A stretch of 44,762 bases of DNA. It comes from an uncultured Flavobacterium sp. (GTDB lineage: Bacteria; Bacteroidota; Bacteroidia; Flavobacteriales; Flavobacteriaceae). Positions 1 to 7,907 of this stretch are shown here, piece by piece (the first letter of the stretch is position 1; every line of letters begins with the position of its first letter). The DNA lies in contig NZ_CAMLIX010000010.1 in NCBI RefSeq assembly GCF_946479975.1, forward strand, positions 1 to 44,762. The letters are read 5' to 3'. Made by a program: the position numbers and the translations under genes. Under the pieces are notes generated by a model. The model was not told where the DNA came from. It did not search any database and saw only the letters and a list, made by a program, of their open reading frames with translations.

Positions 1-332
1 TTTCTTTTTGTGGATTGGATTAAATTTCCATCAGCACCAGAAAAACCGATTGCATTGTTGTCTTTTGCCTGCAATTGCGCCACAATATGTTTATTGATTT
101 GTCCTGCGTAAATCATCACCACAACATCAAGCATTGGAGCATCTGTAATTCGGCGTCCGTCGATCATCTGCGGCACTAAACCAATACTCTGAGCCATTTT
201 CGTAGCCGATTTTCCACCTCCGTGAACTAATACTTTATGCCCTTCAATTTTAGAAAAATCAGTTAAAAATTGTTCTAATTCTGCTGGATTGTCAATGATG
301 TTGCCACCAATTTTTATTACTGATACTTGCAT
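1..332 (-). CDS. argB: Acetylglutamate (or N-acylglutamate) kinase, N-terminal part, cut by window edge
   Basis: The reverse strand from an ATG at 332 reads MQVSVIKIGGNI, followed by VLVHGGGKSATK and then GFSGADGN near the edge. These are the lysine and glycine-rich phosphate-binding signatures of the amino-acid kinase fold in ArgB. The enzyme phosphorylates the gamma-carboxylate of N-acetylglutamate, the second step of arginine synthesis, in the cytoplasm. Only about 110 residues of an expected roughly 260 are visible, because the gene runs off the left edge. It lies 90 nt downstream of argF' in the same direction, as the last visible gene of the arginine cluster. If the neighbouring transcarbamylase uses succinylornithine, this kinase would act on N-succinylglutamate; that is inference. 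Confidence 0.93.
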   Translation of the reverse strand, partial: MQVSVIKIGGNIIDNPAELEQFLTDFSKIEGHKVLVHGGGKSATKMAQSIGLVPQMIDGRRITDAPMLDVVVMIYAGQINKHIVAQLQAKDNNAIGFSGADGNLIQSTKR

Positions 333-422
333 AAGTTGCTAAGTTACTAAGATTCTAAGCTGCTAAGTTTTTTTAGATTCTGAAATACTTAGCAGCTTAG
401 CAACTCAGAATCTTAGAAGCTT
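333..422. repeat. Intergenic 8-nt tandem repeat array forming an inverted repeat
   Basis: The spacer between argB and argF' is built of 8-nt units (GTTGCTAA, GTTACTAA, GATTCTAA, GCTGCTAA), followed by a T run and then the same kind of unit in inverted orientation (CTTAGCAG, CTTAGCAAC, CTTAG). The two halves can fold into a long imperfect hairpin. Similar CTAAG-type units appear near 2284 and at 8962-8996. It may act as a partial terminator or processing site inside the operon; only the repeat structure is seen. Confidence 0.7.
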
Positions 423-1376
423 TTAAAGTTTCTTTAGAATTTTTTGCAACACTAATTGTGCAGAATACGTTCTATTATTAGCTTGTTCAATTACGATTGA
501 ATTTTCTCCATCTAAAACTTCATCTGCAACAATTACGTTACGACGAACAGGAAGACAGTGCATGAATTTTCCGTTGTTTGTTAAAGCCATTTTCTCGGCA
601 GTTACCGTCCAATTTGGATCGCTGTTGGTTATTTTTCCGTAATCGTTGAAATTACTCCAGTTTTTAACGTAAACGAAATCAGCATTTTCGAAAGCTTTGT
701 TTTGATCGTATTCGATTTTACAGTCTTTTGTAATTTCCGGACTAAGTTCATAACCTTCTGGATGCGTGATTACAAAATCCATATCTTTTTGCATTTGCAT
801 CATTTCTACGAATGAGTTTGCAACTGCTTGTGGCAAAGCTTTAGGATGCGGTGCCCAAGATAAAACTACTTTTGGTTTGTTTTTGTGTCTTGGTTTGAAT
901 TCTTCCATCGTAATCGCATCTGCAAGTGATTGTAATGGGTGACGCACAGCACTTTCCATGTTTACAATTGGCACTGTAGCATATTTCAAAAATCCAGAAA
1001 TTACCGTTTCCTGATAATCTTTTTCTTTGTCCACCAAACCTGCAAACGCACGGATTGCAATAATATCACAATATTGAGAAACCACTTCTGCCGCTTCTTT
1101 AATGTGTTCTGAAGCTCCAGAATTCATTACTGCTCCGTCTTCAAATTCTAATGTCCATCCTTCGTTGGTAAAATTCATTACCATAACGTTCATTCCTAAA
1201 TTTAATGCCGCTTTTTGAGTACTCAAACGCGTTCTTAAACTTGGATTGAAGAATAACATTCCTAGAGTTTTGTTTTTACCTAAACTTTGATTTTTAAGCG
1301 GATTCTTTTTGATTTTAATCGCTTGATTTACCCATTTTGATAATGAGTTGATTTCTTTTATTGAGATATAGTTCAT
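423..1376 (-). CDS. argF': N-succinylornithine/N-acetylornithine transcarbamylase (ArgF' type)
   Basis: This cytoplasmic enzyme transfers the carbamoyl group from carbamoyl phosphate to an N-acylated ornithine, giving N-acylcitrulline. The carbamoyl-phosphate motif FFNPSLRTR lies at about residues 42-50, and HCLPVRRNV is near the C-terminus. I chose the ATG at 1376 (protein MNYISIKEI..., 317 aa), because the upstream codons to 1418 encode a lysine-rich stretch and this start gives the family length. In this numbering residue 89, in the segment NSGASEHI, is Ser. It aligns with Pro90 of the Bacteroides fragilis succinylornithine enzyme and Glu92 of the Xanthomonas acetylornithine enzyme, whose change to Ser is known to switch specificity to succinylornithine. 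Ordinary ornithine transcarbamylase is unlikely. Confidence 0.93.
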   Translation of the reverse strand: MNYISIKEINSLSKWVNQAIKIKKNPLKNQSLGKNKTLGMLFFNPSLRTRLSTQKAALNLGMNVMVMNFTNEGWTLEFEDGAVMNSGASEHIKEAAEVVSQYCDIIAIRAFAGLVDKEKDYQETVISGFLKYATVPIVNMESAVRHPLQSLADAITMEEFKPRHKNKPKVVLSWAPHPKALPQAVANSFVEMMQMQKDMDFVITHPEGYELSPEITKDCKIEYDQNKAFENADFVYVKNWSNFNDYGKITNSDPNWTVTAEKMALTNNGKFMHCLPVRRNVIVADEVLDGENSIVIEQANNRTYSAQLVLQKILKKL

Positions 1377-1405
1377 TTGTTTTTGCTTTTTTAGTTGTTT
1401 TTTCC

Positions 1406-1512
1406 GCCACGAATTCACGAATTATTTTTCAAATCATTGCGATTATTTTTTCGAATAATTCGAATTAATATTTAGTTTAGATAGTAAAAAAAATAATTCG
1501 TGAATTCGTGGC
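1406..1512. repeat. Long inverted repeat with GCCACGAATTCACG arms
   Basis: The spacer between proB and argF' is framed by GCCACGAATTCACGAATTA (1406-1424) and its reverse complement (1494-1512), about 24 bp per arm with an AT-rich centre. The right arm overlaps the proB stop codon. Related arms occur at 19064-19105, and looser ones at 25392-25519 and 43855-43920. It appears to be a dispersed Flavobacterium-type intergenic palindrome that would form a strong hairpin in the operon mRNA. Confidence 0.75.
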
Positions 1513-2273
1513 TATAAAATTTTCGTAAAAGGAATTTCATCTTTCAGAGCACGCAAAATAAAATTATCATTTAATCCATTTACAATCCAGGTTTCTATAT
1601 TCGCTGCTTTCGCAATTCCTGCTGCTTCTATTTTAGACTGCATTCCTCCTGTTCCGTGTGATGATTTTGAATCTCCGATTTCTTTTTCGAGTGATTGTAA
1701 ATCATTAACCAATTTTATGGTTTCCGGAACTTCATTATGAATTGATTCCTTCGTGTAAATTCCGTTTGTATTGGTTGCAATTATCAGAATGTCAACATTT
1801 AGCAACACCGCTGTTAAAGCCGCTAATTTGTCATTATCTCCAAACCGAATTTCATCTGTCGCCACGGTATCATTTTCATTGATAATCGGAATGTAATTGT
1901 TTTTAACCAATACATTAATGGTATTTACAATGTTCTTTTTGGTCTGTTCTTTTTCGAAATCAGAATAAGAAAGCAAACACTGCGAAGTATTTAATCCTAA
2001 ATCCTTAAAATTCTCATTGTAAATCCGCATTAAATGTGGCTGTCCGATTGAAGCCAAAGCCTGTTTTACAAAAACATCTTTATCCTGATTGTCCAGTTTT
2101 ACAAATTGCTTTGCCGCCGCAATTGCTCCTGAACTTACAATAATAAATTCATATTCATCGTTTAAAGCTGCAATCTGAATTCCGAGATCTTCAATCTTTC
2201 CCCGCGAAATATGATTGGTTTCTTTGGTTAAAGTATTACTTCCTATTTTTAATAAAATTCTCTTTTTTGCCAT
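1512..2273 (-). CDS. proB: Glutamate 5-kinase, short form without PUA domain
   Basis: ProB phosphorylates the gamma-carboxylate of glutamate in the first step of proline synthesis. Visible signatures are LLKIGSNTL at the N-terminus, VSSGAIAAAK, the NENDTVATDEIRFGDND stretch and TGGMQSKIEAA, all typical of the amino-acid kinase fold. I place the start at the ATG at 2273 (MAKKRILLK...). A GTG at 2291 would add only six residues and falls in a dispersed intergenic repeat. The protein is 253 aa, so it lacks the C-terminal PUA domain found in the roughly 367-aa E. coli enzyme. It follows proA in the same direction, inside the arginine cluster. Confidence 0.95.
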   Translation of the reverse strand: MAKKRILLKIGSNTLTKETNHISRGKIEDLGIQIAALNDEYEFIIVSSGAIAAAKQFVKLDNQDKDVFVKQALASIGQPHLMRIYNENFKDLGLNTSQCLLSYSDFEKEQTKKNIVNTINVLVKNNYIPIINENDTVATDEIRFGDNDKLAALTAVLLNVDILIIATNTNGIYTKESIHNEVPETIKLVNDLQSLEKEIGDSKSSHGTGGMQSKIEAAGIAKAANIETWIVNGLNDNFILRALKDEIPFTKIL

Positions 2274-2283
2274 GTCTTTTGTT

Positions 2284-2430
2284 TTTGCCACGAAGGCGCT
2301 AAGGCACTAAGTTTTTATAATTAAATTCCAATATTAAAATTCCAAATTCCAACTGACTGGCAATAAGAAATTCAAATATTTAAAAATCATTAATTCACAA
2401 TCTAAAATCTAAAATCTGAACTCTAAAATC
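2284..2430. repeat. Repeat-rich spacer between proA and proB
   Basis: The spacer starts with GCCACGAAGGCGCTAAGGCACTAAG-type sequence, a common flavobacterial intergenic motif related to the CTAAG octamers. It ends in near-tandem 7-nt units (TCTAAAA, TCTAAAA, TCTGAAC, TCTAAAA) at about 2400-2428. No ORF or promoter is convincing. Similar TCTAAAA strings occur at 24600-24635. Confidence 0.6.
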
Positions 2431-3624
2431 CTAACGAATCTGCCCTTCTCCGTAAACGTACCATTTATTCGTTACCAAATGCTGCAAACCAATTGGTCCT
2501 CTTTGGTGCAGTTTATCAGTGCTGATGGCTAATTCTCCCCCAAGACCGAATTGTCCGCCATCTGTAAATCTTGTTGATGCATTTTGGTAAACCGCTGCTG
2601 CATCTATCGATTCCATGAACTGTTGTGCCGCTTCATTATCTTTTGTAATAATTGCTGCCGAATGTCCTCCACAGTATTTATTAATCATATCAATCGCATG
2701 ATCCTGAGAATCGATGGTTCCGATTACGATTTTATAATCCAGAAACTCTTCGTACCAAATATCTTCGTTTTGAATGGTTTTGGTGTTCTCAAAATTTTCT
2801 AACGATTTGTCAACAATAATTTCCACTTTTGATTCGATTAAAGCTTCGATTAACATCGCAGTAAAACCTTCAAAATTTGGAAGTTTCGAACTAATCAAAA
2901 CTTTATCTAATGCATTACACGCCGAAATTTTAGAAGTTTTTGCATTTAAAATTACTTTTAAAGCCAAATCAGTATCTGCATCTTCATGAACGTAAACAAA
3001 ATTATTGCCGCGTCCGCTTATGATTACCGGGCAAGTCGCGTGCGCTTTTATAAACTCAATTAATTTTTCTCCTCCTCTCGGAACAATTAAATCTACTTTT
3101 TGAGTTGGTTTTTCTAAAAATGCCTGCGTTTCAGTTCTATTATAATTCAGATATTCTACCCAGTCTTTTGAAACTCCATTTTCTTCTAAAGCTTTATGCC
3201 AAAGACTTACAATCTTTAAATTTGATTTTAGAGATTCTTTTCCGCCTTTTAATAAAATCTTATTTCCGGATTTAAAAGCGATTCCGCCGGCTTCGATTGT
3301 AACATCTGGACGAGATTCGTAAATAATTAAAATGGTTCCGAAAGCCGCGGTTTTATTCACCACTTTAATTCCATTATCATGAGTAAAATGAAAACGCTCA
3401 ATGCCGATGGGATCTTCCTGCGAAGCCAGTTGATTAAGCGACAAAATCATTTCATCTACTTTTTTATCATCTACTTTTAGGCGTTCTTCCATCGCTAAGT
3501 CAGAACCGTCGTAATCGCTCAAATCTTCCTGATTGGTCAGGATAATCTGATTCCGCTCCTGTTCGACCAGCTTTGCCATAGTCCGCAAAACTGTATTGCG
3601 TATTTCAATTGATAATGGTTTCAT
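2431..3624 (-). CDS. proA: Glutamate-5-semialdehyde dehydrogenase (gamma-glutamyl phosphate reductase)
   Basis: ProA reduces gamma-glutamyl phosphate with NADPH to glutamate semialdehyde, the second step of proline synthesis. The protein is 397 aa, close to family length. The catalytic cysteine is in SKISACNALD (about C236). IYESRPDVTIEAGG, LIVPRGGEKLI and the C-terminal DGGQFGLGGELAIST are ProA-specific aldehyde dehydrogenase fold motifs. It starts at an ATG and ends 157 nt before the proB start; together they make the kinase-reductase pair. It lies downstream of argD and a small unknown gene, so proline and arginine synthesis probably share one transcript. Confidence 0.96.
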   Translation of the reverse strand: MKPLSIEIRNTVLRTMAKLVEQERNQIILTNQEDLSDYDGSDLAMEERLKVDDKKVDEMILSLNQLASQEDPIGIERFHFTHDNGIKVVNKTAAFGTILIIYESRPDVTIEAGGIAFKSGNKILLKGGKESLKSNLKIVSLWHKALEENGVSKDWVEYLNYNRTETQAFLEKPTQKVDLIVPRGGEKLIEFIKAHATCPVIISGRGNNFVYVHEDADTDLALKVILNAKTSKISACNALDKVLISSKLPNFEGFTAMLIEALIESKVEIIVDKSLENFENTKTIQNEDIWYEEFLDYKIVIGTIDSQDHAIDMINKYCGGHSAAIITKDNEAAQQFMESIDAAAVYQNASTRFTDGGQFGLGGELAISTDKLHQRGPIGLQHLVTNKWYVYGEGQIR

Positions 3625-3673
3625 AATTCTTGTTGGTTGTTTTTTGGTTGTTTCTTTTTATCGAAACTTTTAT

Positions 3674-3706
3674 TATCCTAACAGGTTTTAAAAACCTGTT
3701 AGGATA
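3674..3706. repeat. Perfect palindromic hairpin, CCTAACAGGTTTT type
   Basis: TATCCTAACAGGTTTT is followed at once by its reverse complement, giving a stem of about 15 bp with almost no loop. A T run follows on the plus-strand reading; on the operon (minus) strand the flank is not a clean U tract. It lies between the small gene at 3711 and proA. It could be a partial terminator within the operon or a dispersed palindrome. Confidence 0.6.
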
Positions 3707-3710
3707 TTTT

Positions 3711-4070
3711 TTATTGAATATTTATAATTTCATCATATTCTAAAGTTCGATGCCAAATATCATTTTCATTCTCTCCTGTATATTTTCCAACATTACAAAA
3801 AACAGCTTTTACAAACCAATTTTCATTATTGTTGAAAATAAATTTATCATCATGCTTCTCAATTTCGATACTATCAAACCAATCTGGAATAGAAATAAAA
3901 TCGACTGCACTAAAAATTAAATCAATAGTAGTATCTGGATCATCGTAATTAAAATCGTAATCAACATCAGCATACTGTTTTTCACTTCTTAATATTAATG
4001 TTGAATGACTGACTGTATACATCCAAATCCTAAATATCCTGTTTGATTTAATTTTTTTTGATATATTCAT
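3711..4070 (-). CDS. Small protein of unknown function inside the arg/pro cluster
   Basis: A 119-aa protein with a basic N-terminus (MNISKKIKSNRIFRIWMYTVSHSTL at its core) and a following acidic, aromatic-rich body with several Asp/Asn-rich stretches. I see no signal peptide or membrane segment. I do not recognise the family; the motif WMYTVSHSTLILRS followed by an acidic beta-rich body recalls small Bacteroidetes hypothetical proteins, but that is only an impression. The gene starts 8 nt after the argD stop and is followed by a strong palindrome. It may be a late insertion between argD and proA; a role in arginine or proline synthesis should not be assumed. Confidence 0.7.
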   Translation of the reverse strand: MNISKKIKSNRIFRIWMYTVSHSTLILRSEKQYADVDYDFNYDDPDTTIDLIFSAVDFISIPDWFDSIEIEKHDDKFIFNNNENWFVKAVFCNVGKYTGENENDIWHRTLEYDEIINIQ

Positions 4071-4078
4071 CTATGATT

Positions 4079-5218
4079 TTAATTTTTAAGCTCTTCCAAA
4101 CTCTCTTTCAATGCTTTTACAAACGTATCGATATCCGCTTTTTTTACTGTGAGCGGCGGTAAAATTCTCAATAGATTTTTGTTGTTTGCGCTTCCTGTAA
4201 AAATGTGTTTTTCGATAATTAATTTCTTTCTCAAAGCAGCAACATCAAAATCAAACTCTACTCCAAGCATTAAGCCTTTTCCTTTTACTTGTTTGATTCC
4301 ATCAACTTCTTTAATTTTTTCTAAGAAATATGCATAAATTTCATTTACATTCTTTTGTAAATCCAATTTTTCAATTACATCTAAAACTGCAATTGATGCT
4401 GCACAAGATAAGTGGCTTCCGCCGAAAGTAGTTCCTAATAACCCAAAACTTGCTTCGAATTTTGGAGAAATCAAAATCGCTCCAACTGGAAAACCATTCC
4501 CCATTCCTTTTGCAACTGAAATAATATCAGCGTTGATTCCGTGATGCTGGAAAGCGAAGAATTTCCCGCTTCTTCCATATCCTGATTGTACTTCGTCTAA
4601 GATTAAAACAACATCATGTTTTTTACATGCTTTTTCTAATGCCTGAAAAAATTCAGTTGTTCCTTGGTCTAAACCTCCAACTCCCTGAATTCCTTCAATA
4701 ATTACAGAAGAAACATCTCCTTTTACTAGTTCAGCTTCAACCAGTTCAATTTGGTTTAAAGGTAAAAATGTTACTTCTTGCTGTGCATTTATTGGTGCAA
4801 CAATTTTTTTATTGTCTGTAACGGCAACGGCTGCAGAAGTTCTTCCATGGAAAGAATTATGAAATGCTACAACTCTAGATTTTCCATTATGGAAAGAAGC
4901 TAATTTTAAAGCATTTTCATTTGCCTCAGCTCCAGAACTGCATAAAAACAATTCATAAGCTTCTAATCCTGAAAGTTTTCCTAATTTCTGTGCCAATTCA
5001 ACCTGCAAAGGATTCTGAATCGCATTCGAATAAAAACCTAAATGATCTAACTGATTTTTAAGTTTTGCTACATAATCCGGCTGCGTGTGTCCGATCGAAA
5101 TCACACCGTGACCGCTGTATAAATCTAAATATTCTACTCCTTTGTCATCAACGATTGTACAATCTGTTGCTTTTACTGGAGTGATGTCGTATAATGGGTA
5201 AACGTTGAATAAGTTCAT
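4079..5218 (-). CDS. argD: Acetylornithine/succinylornithine aminotransferase
   Basis: This class-III PLP-dependent aminotransferase converts N-acylglutamate semialdehyde and glutamate to N-acylornithine and 2-oxoglutarate in arginine synthesis. The PLP lysine is K237 in ISVAKGMGNGFPVG, and the aspartate that holds the pyridine nitrogen is D208 in LILDEVQSGYGR. The phosphate-binding SSGAEANENALK lies near residue 95. At 379 aa it is slightly shorter than the E. coli enzyme. It lies between argC (upstream, 81-nt repeat-rich spacer) and the small gene at 3711. The acyl group used, acetyl or succinyl, cannot be read from this protein. Confidence 0.95.
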   Translation of the reverse strand: MNLFNVYPLYDITPVKATDCTIVDDKGVEYLDLYSGHGVISIGHTQPDYVAKLKNQLDHLGFYSNAIQNPLQVELAQKLGKLSGLEAYELFLCSSGAEANENALKLASFHNGKSRVVAFHNSFHGRTSAAVAVTDNKKIVAPINAQQEVTFLPLNQIELVEAELVKGDVSSVIIEGIQGVGGLDQGTTEFFQALEKACKKHDVVLILDEVQSGYGRSGKFFAFQHHGINADIISVAKGMGNGFPVGAILISPKFEASFGLLGTTFGGSHLSCAASIAVLDVIEKLDLQKNVNEIYAYFLEKIKEVDGIKQVKGKGLMLGVEFDFDVAALRKKLIIEKHIFTGSANNKNLLRILPPLTVKKADIDTFVKALKESLEELKN

Positions 5219-5299
5219 TTTGTTCTTTTGTTTAATTGTTTAATCGTTGATTTGTTTAATCGATTAACCGAATGAACGATTAAACGGTTAACCAACAAT
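5219..5299. repeat. GTTTAAT-type microrepeat with inverted copies
   Basis: The argC-argD spacer consists of GTTTAATTGTTTAATCG-like units, then inverted forms (CGATTAACCG, CGATTAAAC). The two halves can pair as an imperfect hairpin. It belongs to the same class of 7-8 nt intergenic microrepeats seen elsewhere in the window. No promoter or ORF is evident. Confidence 0.55.
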
Positions 5300-6277
5300 C
5301 TAAAATCCGCTTGGTTTCAAATGTAAACCTGTGGTTTCTTCTAATCCGAACATTAAATTCATGTTTTGAATCGCTTGTCCCGAAGCACCTTTGGTTAAGT
5401 TATCTATAATTGATGTTATAAGAACCCGGTTTCCTTTTTTCAATAAACTAATAATACATTTGTTCGTTTGAACCACTTGTTTCATATTGATGTTGGTTGT
5501 TGTAACGGTTACAAAAGGTTCGTTTTTATAGAACTCTTCATATTTCGCGACTAATTGCTCCAAACTATCATCACATAAAGTATAAAGCGTTGCAAAAATT
5601 CCTCTTGGAAAATCTCCTCTGTTTGGAATAAAAAGTAATTCGCTGTCAAAATCATCCTGAAGCTGAACTAAACTTTCTCCAATTTCACCTAAATGCTGGT
5701 GTTCAAAAGCTTTATAATGCGAAAAATTATTGTTTCTCCAGCTAAAATGAGAAGTTTCGGAAAGACTTACTCCTGCTCCTGTGCTTCCTGTTGTTGCATT
5801 AATATGAACATCATTATTCAACAAATTGTTTTTTGCTAAAGGCAATAATGCCAACTGAATAGCCGTTGCAAAACAACCTGGATTGGCAATATAATTTGCT
5901 TTTTTAATTTCGGCTTTATTGATTTCTGGCAATCCGTAAATGAAATCTTTTCCTTCGAAATGTGCGTCTTTATTCAATCTGAAATCATTTCCTAAATCAA
6001 TGATTTTAGTATGACTTGCAAACTGATTTTCTTTCAAAAATGAAATCGATTTTCCGTGACCTAAACACAAGAAAACAACATTCACATTTGGATTGATTTC
6101 GGCTGTGAAATTCATTTCAATATCACCCATCAAATCGTGGTGCGCTACAGAAAGAGGCTTTCCAGCGTTAGTTGTGCTGTAAACAAAATCGATGTTTACT
6201 TTTGGGTGATACATTAAAATTCTGATGAGTTCTCCGGCTGTATAACCCGAACCACCAATAATTCCGACATTAATCAT
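5300..6277 (-). CDS. argC: N-acetyl(or acyl)-gamma-glutamyl-phosphate reductase
   Basis: ArgC reduces N-acylglutamyl phosphate with NADPH to the semialdehyde. The N-terminal nucleotide-binding motif is GIIGGSGYTAGEL at about residues 5-17, and the catalytic cysteine is C135 in ANPGCFATAIQL. GSTGAGVSLSE and HQHLGEI are further family motifs. Length is 325 aa with an ATG start. It lies between the small membrane-protein gene (33 nt upstream) and argD, in line with arginine synthesis. Confidence 0.96.
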   Translation of the reverse strand: MINVGIIGGSGYTAGELIRILMYHPKVNIDFVYSTTNAGKPLSVAHHDLMGDIEMNFTAEINPNVNVVFLCLGHGKSISFLKENQFASHTKIIDLGNDFRLNKDAHFEGKDFIYGLPEINKAEIKKANYIANPGCFATAIQLALLPLAKNNLLNNDVHINATTGSTGAGVSLSETSHFSWRNNNFSHYKAFEHQHLGEIGESLVQLQDDFDSELLFIPNRGDFPRGIFATLYTLCDDSLEQLVAKYEEFYKNEPFVTVTTTNINMKQVVQTNKCIISLLKKGNRVLITSIIDNLTKGASGQAIQNMNLMFGLEETTGLHLKPSGF

Positions 6278-6310
6278 AGTTTCTAAATTTTTAACTAAAA
6301 TTATTTTAAT

Positions 6311-6646
6311 TTAAATGCTCTTTTTAACTGGCAAAAATGCGCGAATTACAAAAAAGAGAATTATTATTTCAATTAGCAATCCAAGAAATAGCATAAACTC
6401 ACCTCCAAAAAATGCTAACATAAAAGGTATCGTACTAAATATTCCAACTAATTGATTTAACGGCTCCAACGGAGTTGGAAAAAGCAAAATCACATAACTT
6501 ACAGCTATTATTACCACAGACACGACGCCCGCAATAAAATTTCTTTCAGAAAAAAATACCGTTCCTAAATTATCTTTAAAAAACAATGCCAGTCCCAACA
6601 TCATTAGTATTATTAAAAATACTAAAACCAAAACTACACTTGTCAT
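6311..6646 (-). CDS. Small integral membrane protein of unknown function
   Basis: A 111-aa, very hydrophobic protein with about three predicted membrane helices: one at residues 3-22, one at about 36-56, and one or two within 65-104. It has a short basic tail (PVKKSI). I recognise no enzyme motif. It lies 15 nt after the argG stop and 33 nt before argC, so it is almost certainly co-transcribed with them. A transport or anchoring role is possible but nothing in the sequence shows it. Confidence 0.75.
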   Translation of the reverse strand: MTSVVLVLVFLIILMMLGLALFFKDNLGTVFFSERNFIAGVVSVVIIAVSYVILLFPTPLEPLNQLVGIFSTIPFMLAFFGGEFMLFLGLLIEIIILFFVIRAFLPVKKSI

Positions 6647-6661
6647 TATTCGTTTTTAAAA

Positions 6662-7855
6662 TTAATCGTGATCTAATTTATTTACAGATGAGAAAATATT
6701 TTGAGCATTTCCTAAAATCTTAATAAATCCTTTTGCATCGTCAGATGTCCAGGCATTGTTCATTTCTCCATACTGACCGAATCCAGTGTTCATTAAATCA
6801 TTTTCAGATTCAATTCCGTCAAGCGAAAAATGATATGGTTTTAATGAAACTGTAACGGTTCCATTTACTGTTTTTTGAGTGTCCTGCAAGAACGTTTCAA
6901 TGTTTCTCATCACAGGATCTAAAAACTGACCTTCGTGAAACAACATTCCGTACCAGTTTCCTAATTGCTCTTTCCAGTATTGCTGCCATTTTCCAAGAGT
7001 ATGTTTCTCTAATAAATGGTGTGCTTTTATGATAATTAAAGGTGCAGCAGCTTCAAAACCAACTCTTCCTTTAATTCCGATAATCGTATCTCCAACGTGA
7101 ATATCTCTTCCAATTGCGTAAGCATTTGCTAGTTTTTCAAGCGCTACAATATTGTTTGAAGGTTTATCTGTTTTTCCGTTGATTCCAACTAATTCTCCTT
7201 GCTCAAAATGAAGTGTTACTTTTTCTTCTCCTTCTTTTTGCAATTGGGAAGGATACGCTTCACTTGGCAATGGTTTTGCAGAAGTTAAAGTTTCTTTTCC
7301 TCCAACACTTGTTCCCCAAAGTCCTTTATTGATCGAATATTGTGCTTTTTCCCAAGAATAGTGAACTCCGTTTTGAGCTAAATAATCAACTTCTTCTTGT
7401 CTTGACAATTTTAAATCTCTAATTGGTGTAATAATCTCAATTTCTGGAGCGATAGTTTGGAAAATCAAATCGAAACGAATTTGGTCATTTCCTGCACCTG
7501 TACTTCCGTGTACGATCGCGCTTGCACCCACTTTTTTAGCATATTTAATTGCTTCAATAGCTTGGAAAACACGTTCTGCACTTACTGATAATGGGTATGT
7601 ATTGTTTTTTAATACGTTTCCGAAAATCAAATATTTTATAGCTTTATCATAATATTTATCTACAATTGTCAGGTTGGCGTGCTGTGCACTTCCTAACTCG
7701 TAAGCTCTTTTTTCAATGGCTGATAATTCTTCTGCGTCAAATCCTCCTGTGTCAACAAGAACAGTGTGAACTTCGTATCCTTTTTCATTTTTTAAATATT
7801 TCAAACAATACGAGGTATCTAATCCTCCGCTATAAGCTAATACTACTTTTTTCAT
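6662..7855 (-). CDS. argG: Argininosuccinate synthase
   Basis: ArgG joins citrulline and aspartate with ATP to form argininosuccinate. The N-type ATP pyrophosphatase motif AYSGGLDTSYCL is at residues 7-18. HGSTGAGNDQIRFD and YSINKGLWGTSVGG are further conserved substrate-binding stretches. Length is 397 aa with an ATG start. It follows the GNAT gene by 52 nt and leads into the membrane-protein gene and argC. This is a clear family match. Confidence 0.96.
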   Translation of the reverse strand: MKKVVLAYSGGLDTSYCLKYLKNEKGYEVHTVLVDTGGFDAEELSAIEKRAYELGSAQHANLTIVDKYYDKAIKYLIFGNVLKNNTYPLSVSAERVFQAIEAIKYAKKVGASAIVHGSTGAGNDQIRFDLIFQTIAPEIEIITPIRDLKLSRQEEVDYLAQNGVHYSWEKAQYSINKGLWGTSVGGKETLTSAKPLPSEAYPSQLQKEGEEKVTLHFEQGELVGINGKTDKPSNNIVALEKLANAYAIGRDIHVGDTIIGIKGRVGFEAAAPLIIIKAHHLLEKHTLGKWQQYWKEQLGNWYGMLFHEGQFLDPVMRNIETFLQDTQKTVNGTVTVSLKPYHFSLDGIESENDLMNTGFGQYGEMNNAWTSDDAKGFIKILGNAQNIFSSVNKLDHD

Positions 7856-7907
7856 TTTTTATAATTTAGGCTAATACTTTCGTATGTAGCAGTTTGAGAT
7901 TTTCTAA

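Noticed and set aside
1377..1418. Longer argF' frame from 1418
   Set aside because: The added 14 residues are a lysine-rich run overlapping the inverted repeat; residue numbering relative to known enzymes fits the ATG at 1376.
2584..2989. Two plus-strand frames of about 72 codons inside proA
   Set aside because: Antisense shadows of a clear, full-length proA; no family match. The same holds for the plus-strand frames within argD, the M1 peptidase, prfH, rtcB, recN and coaBC.
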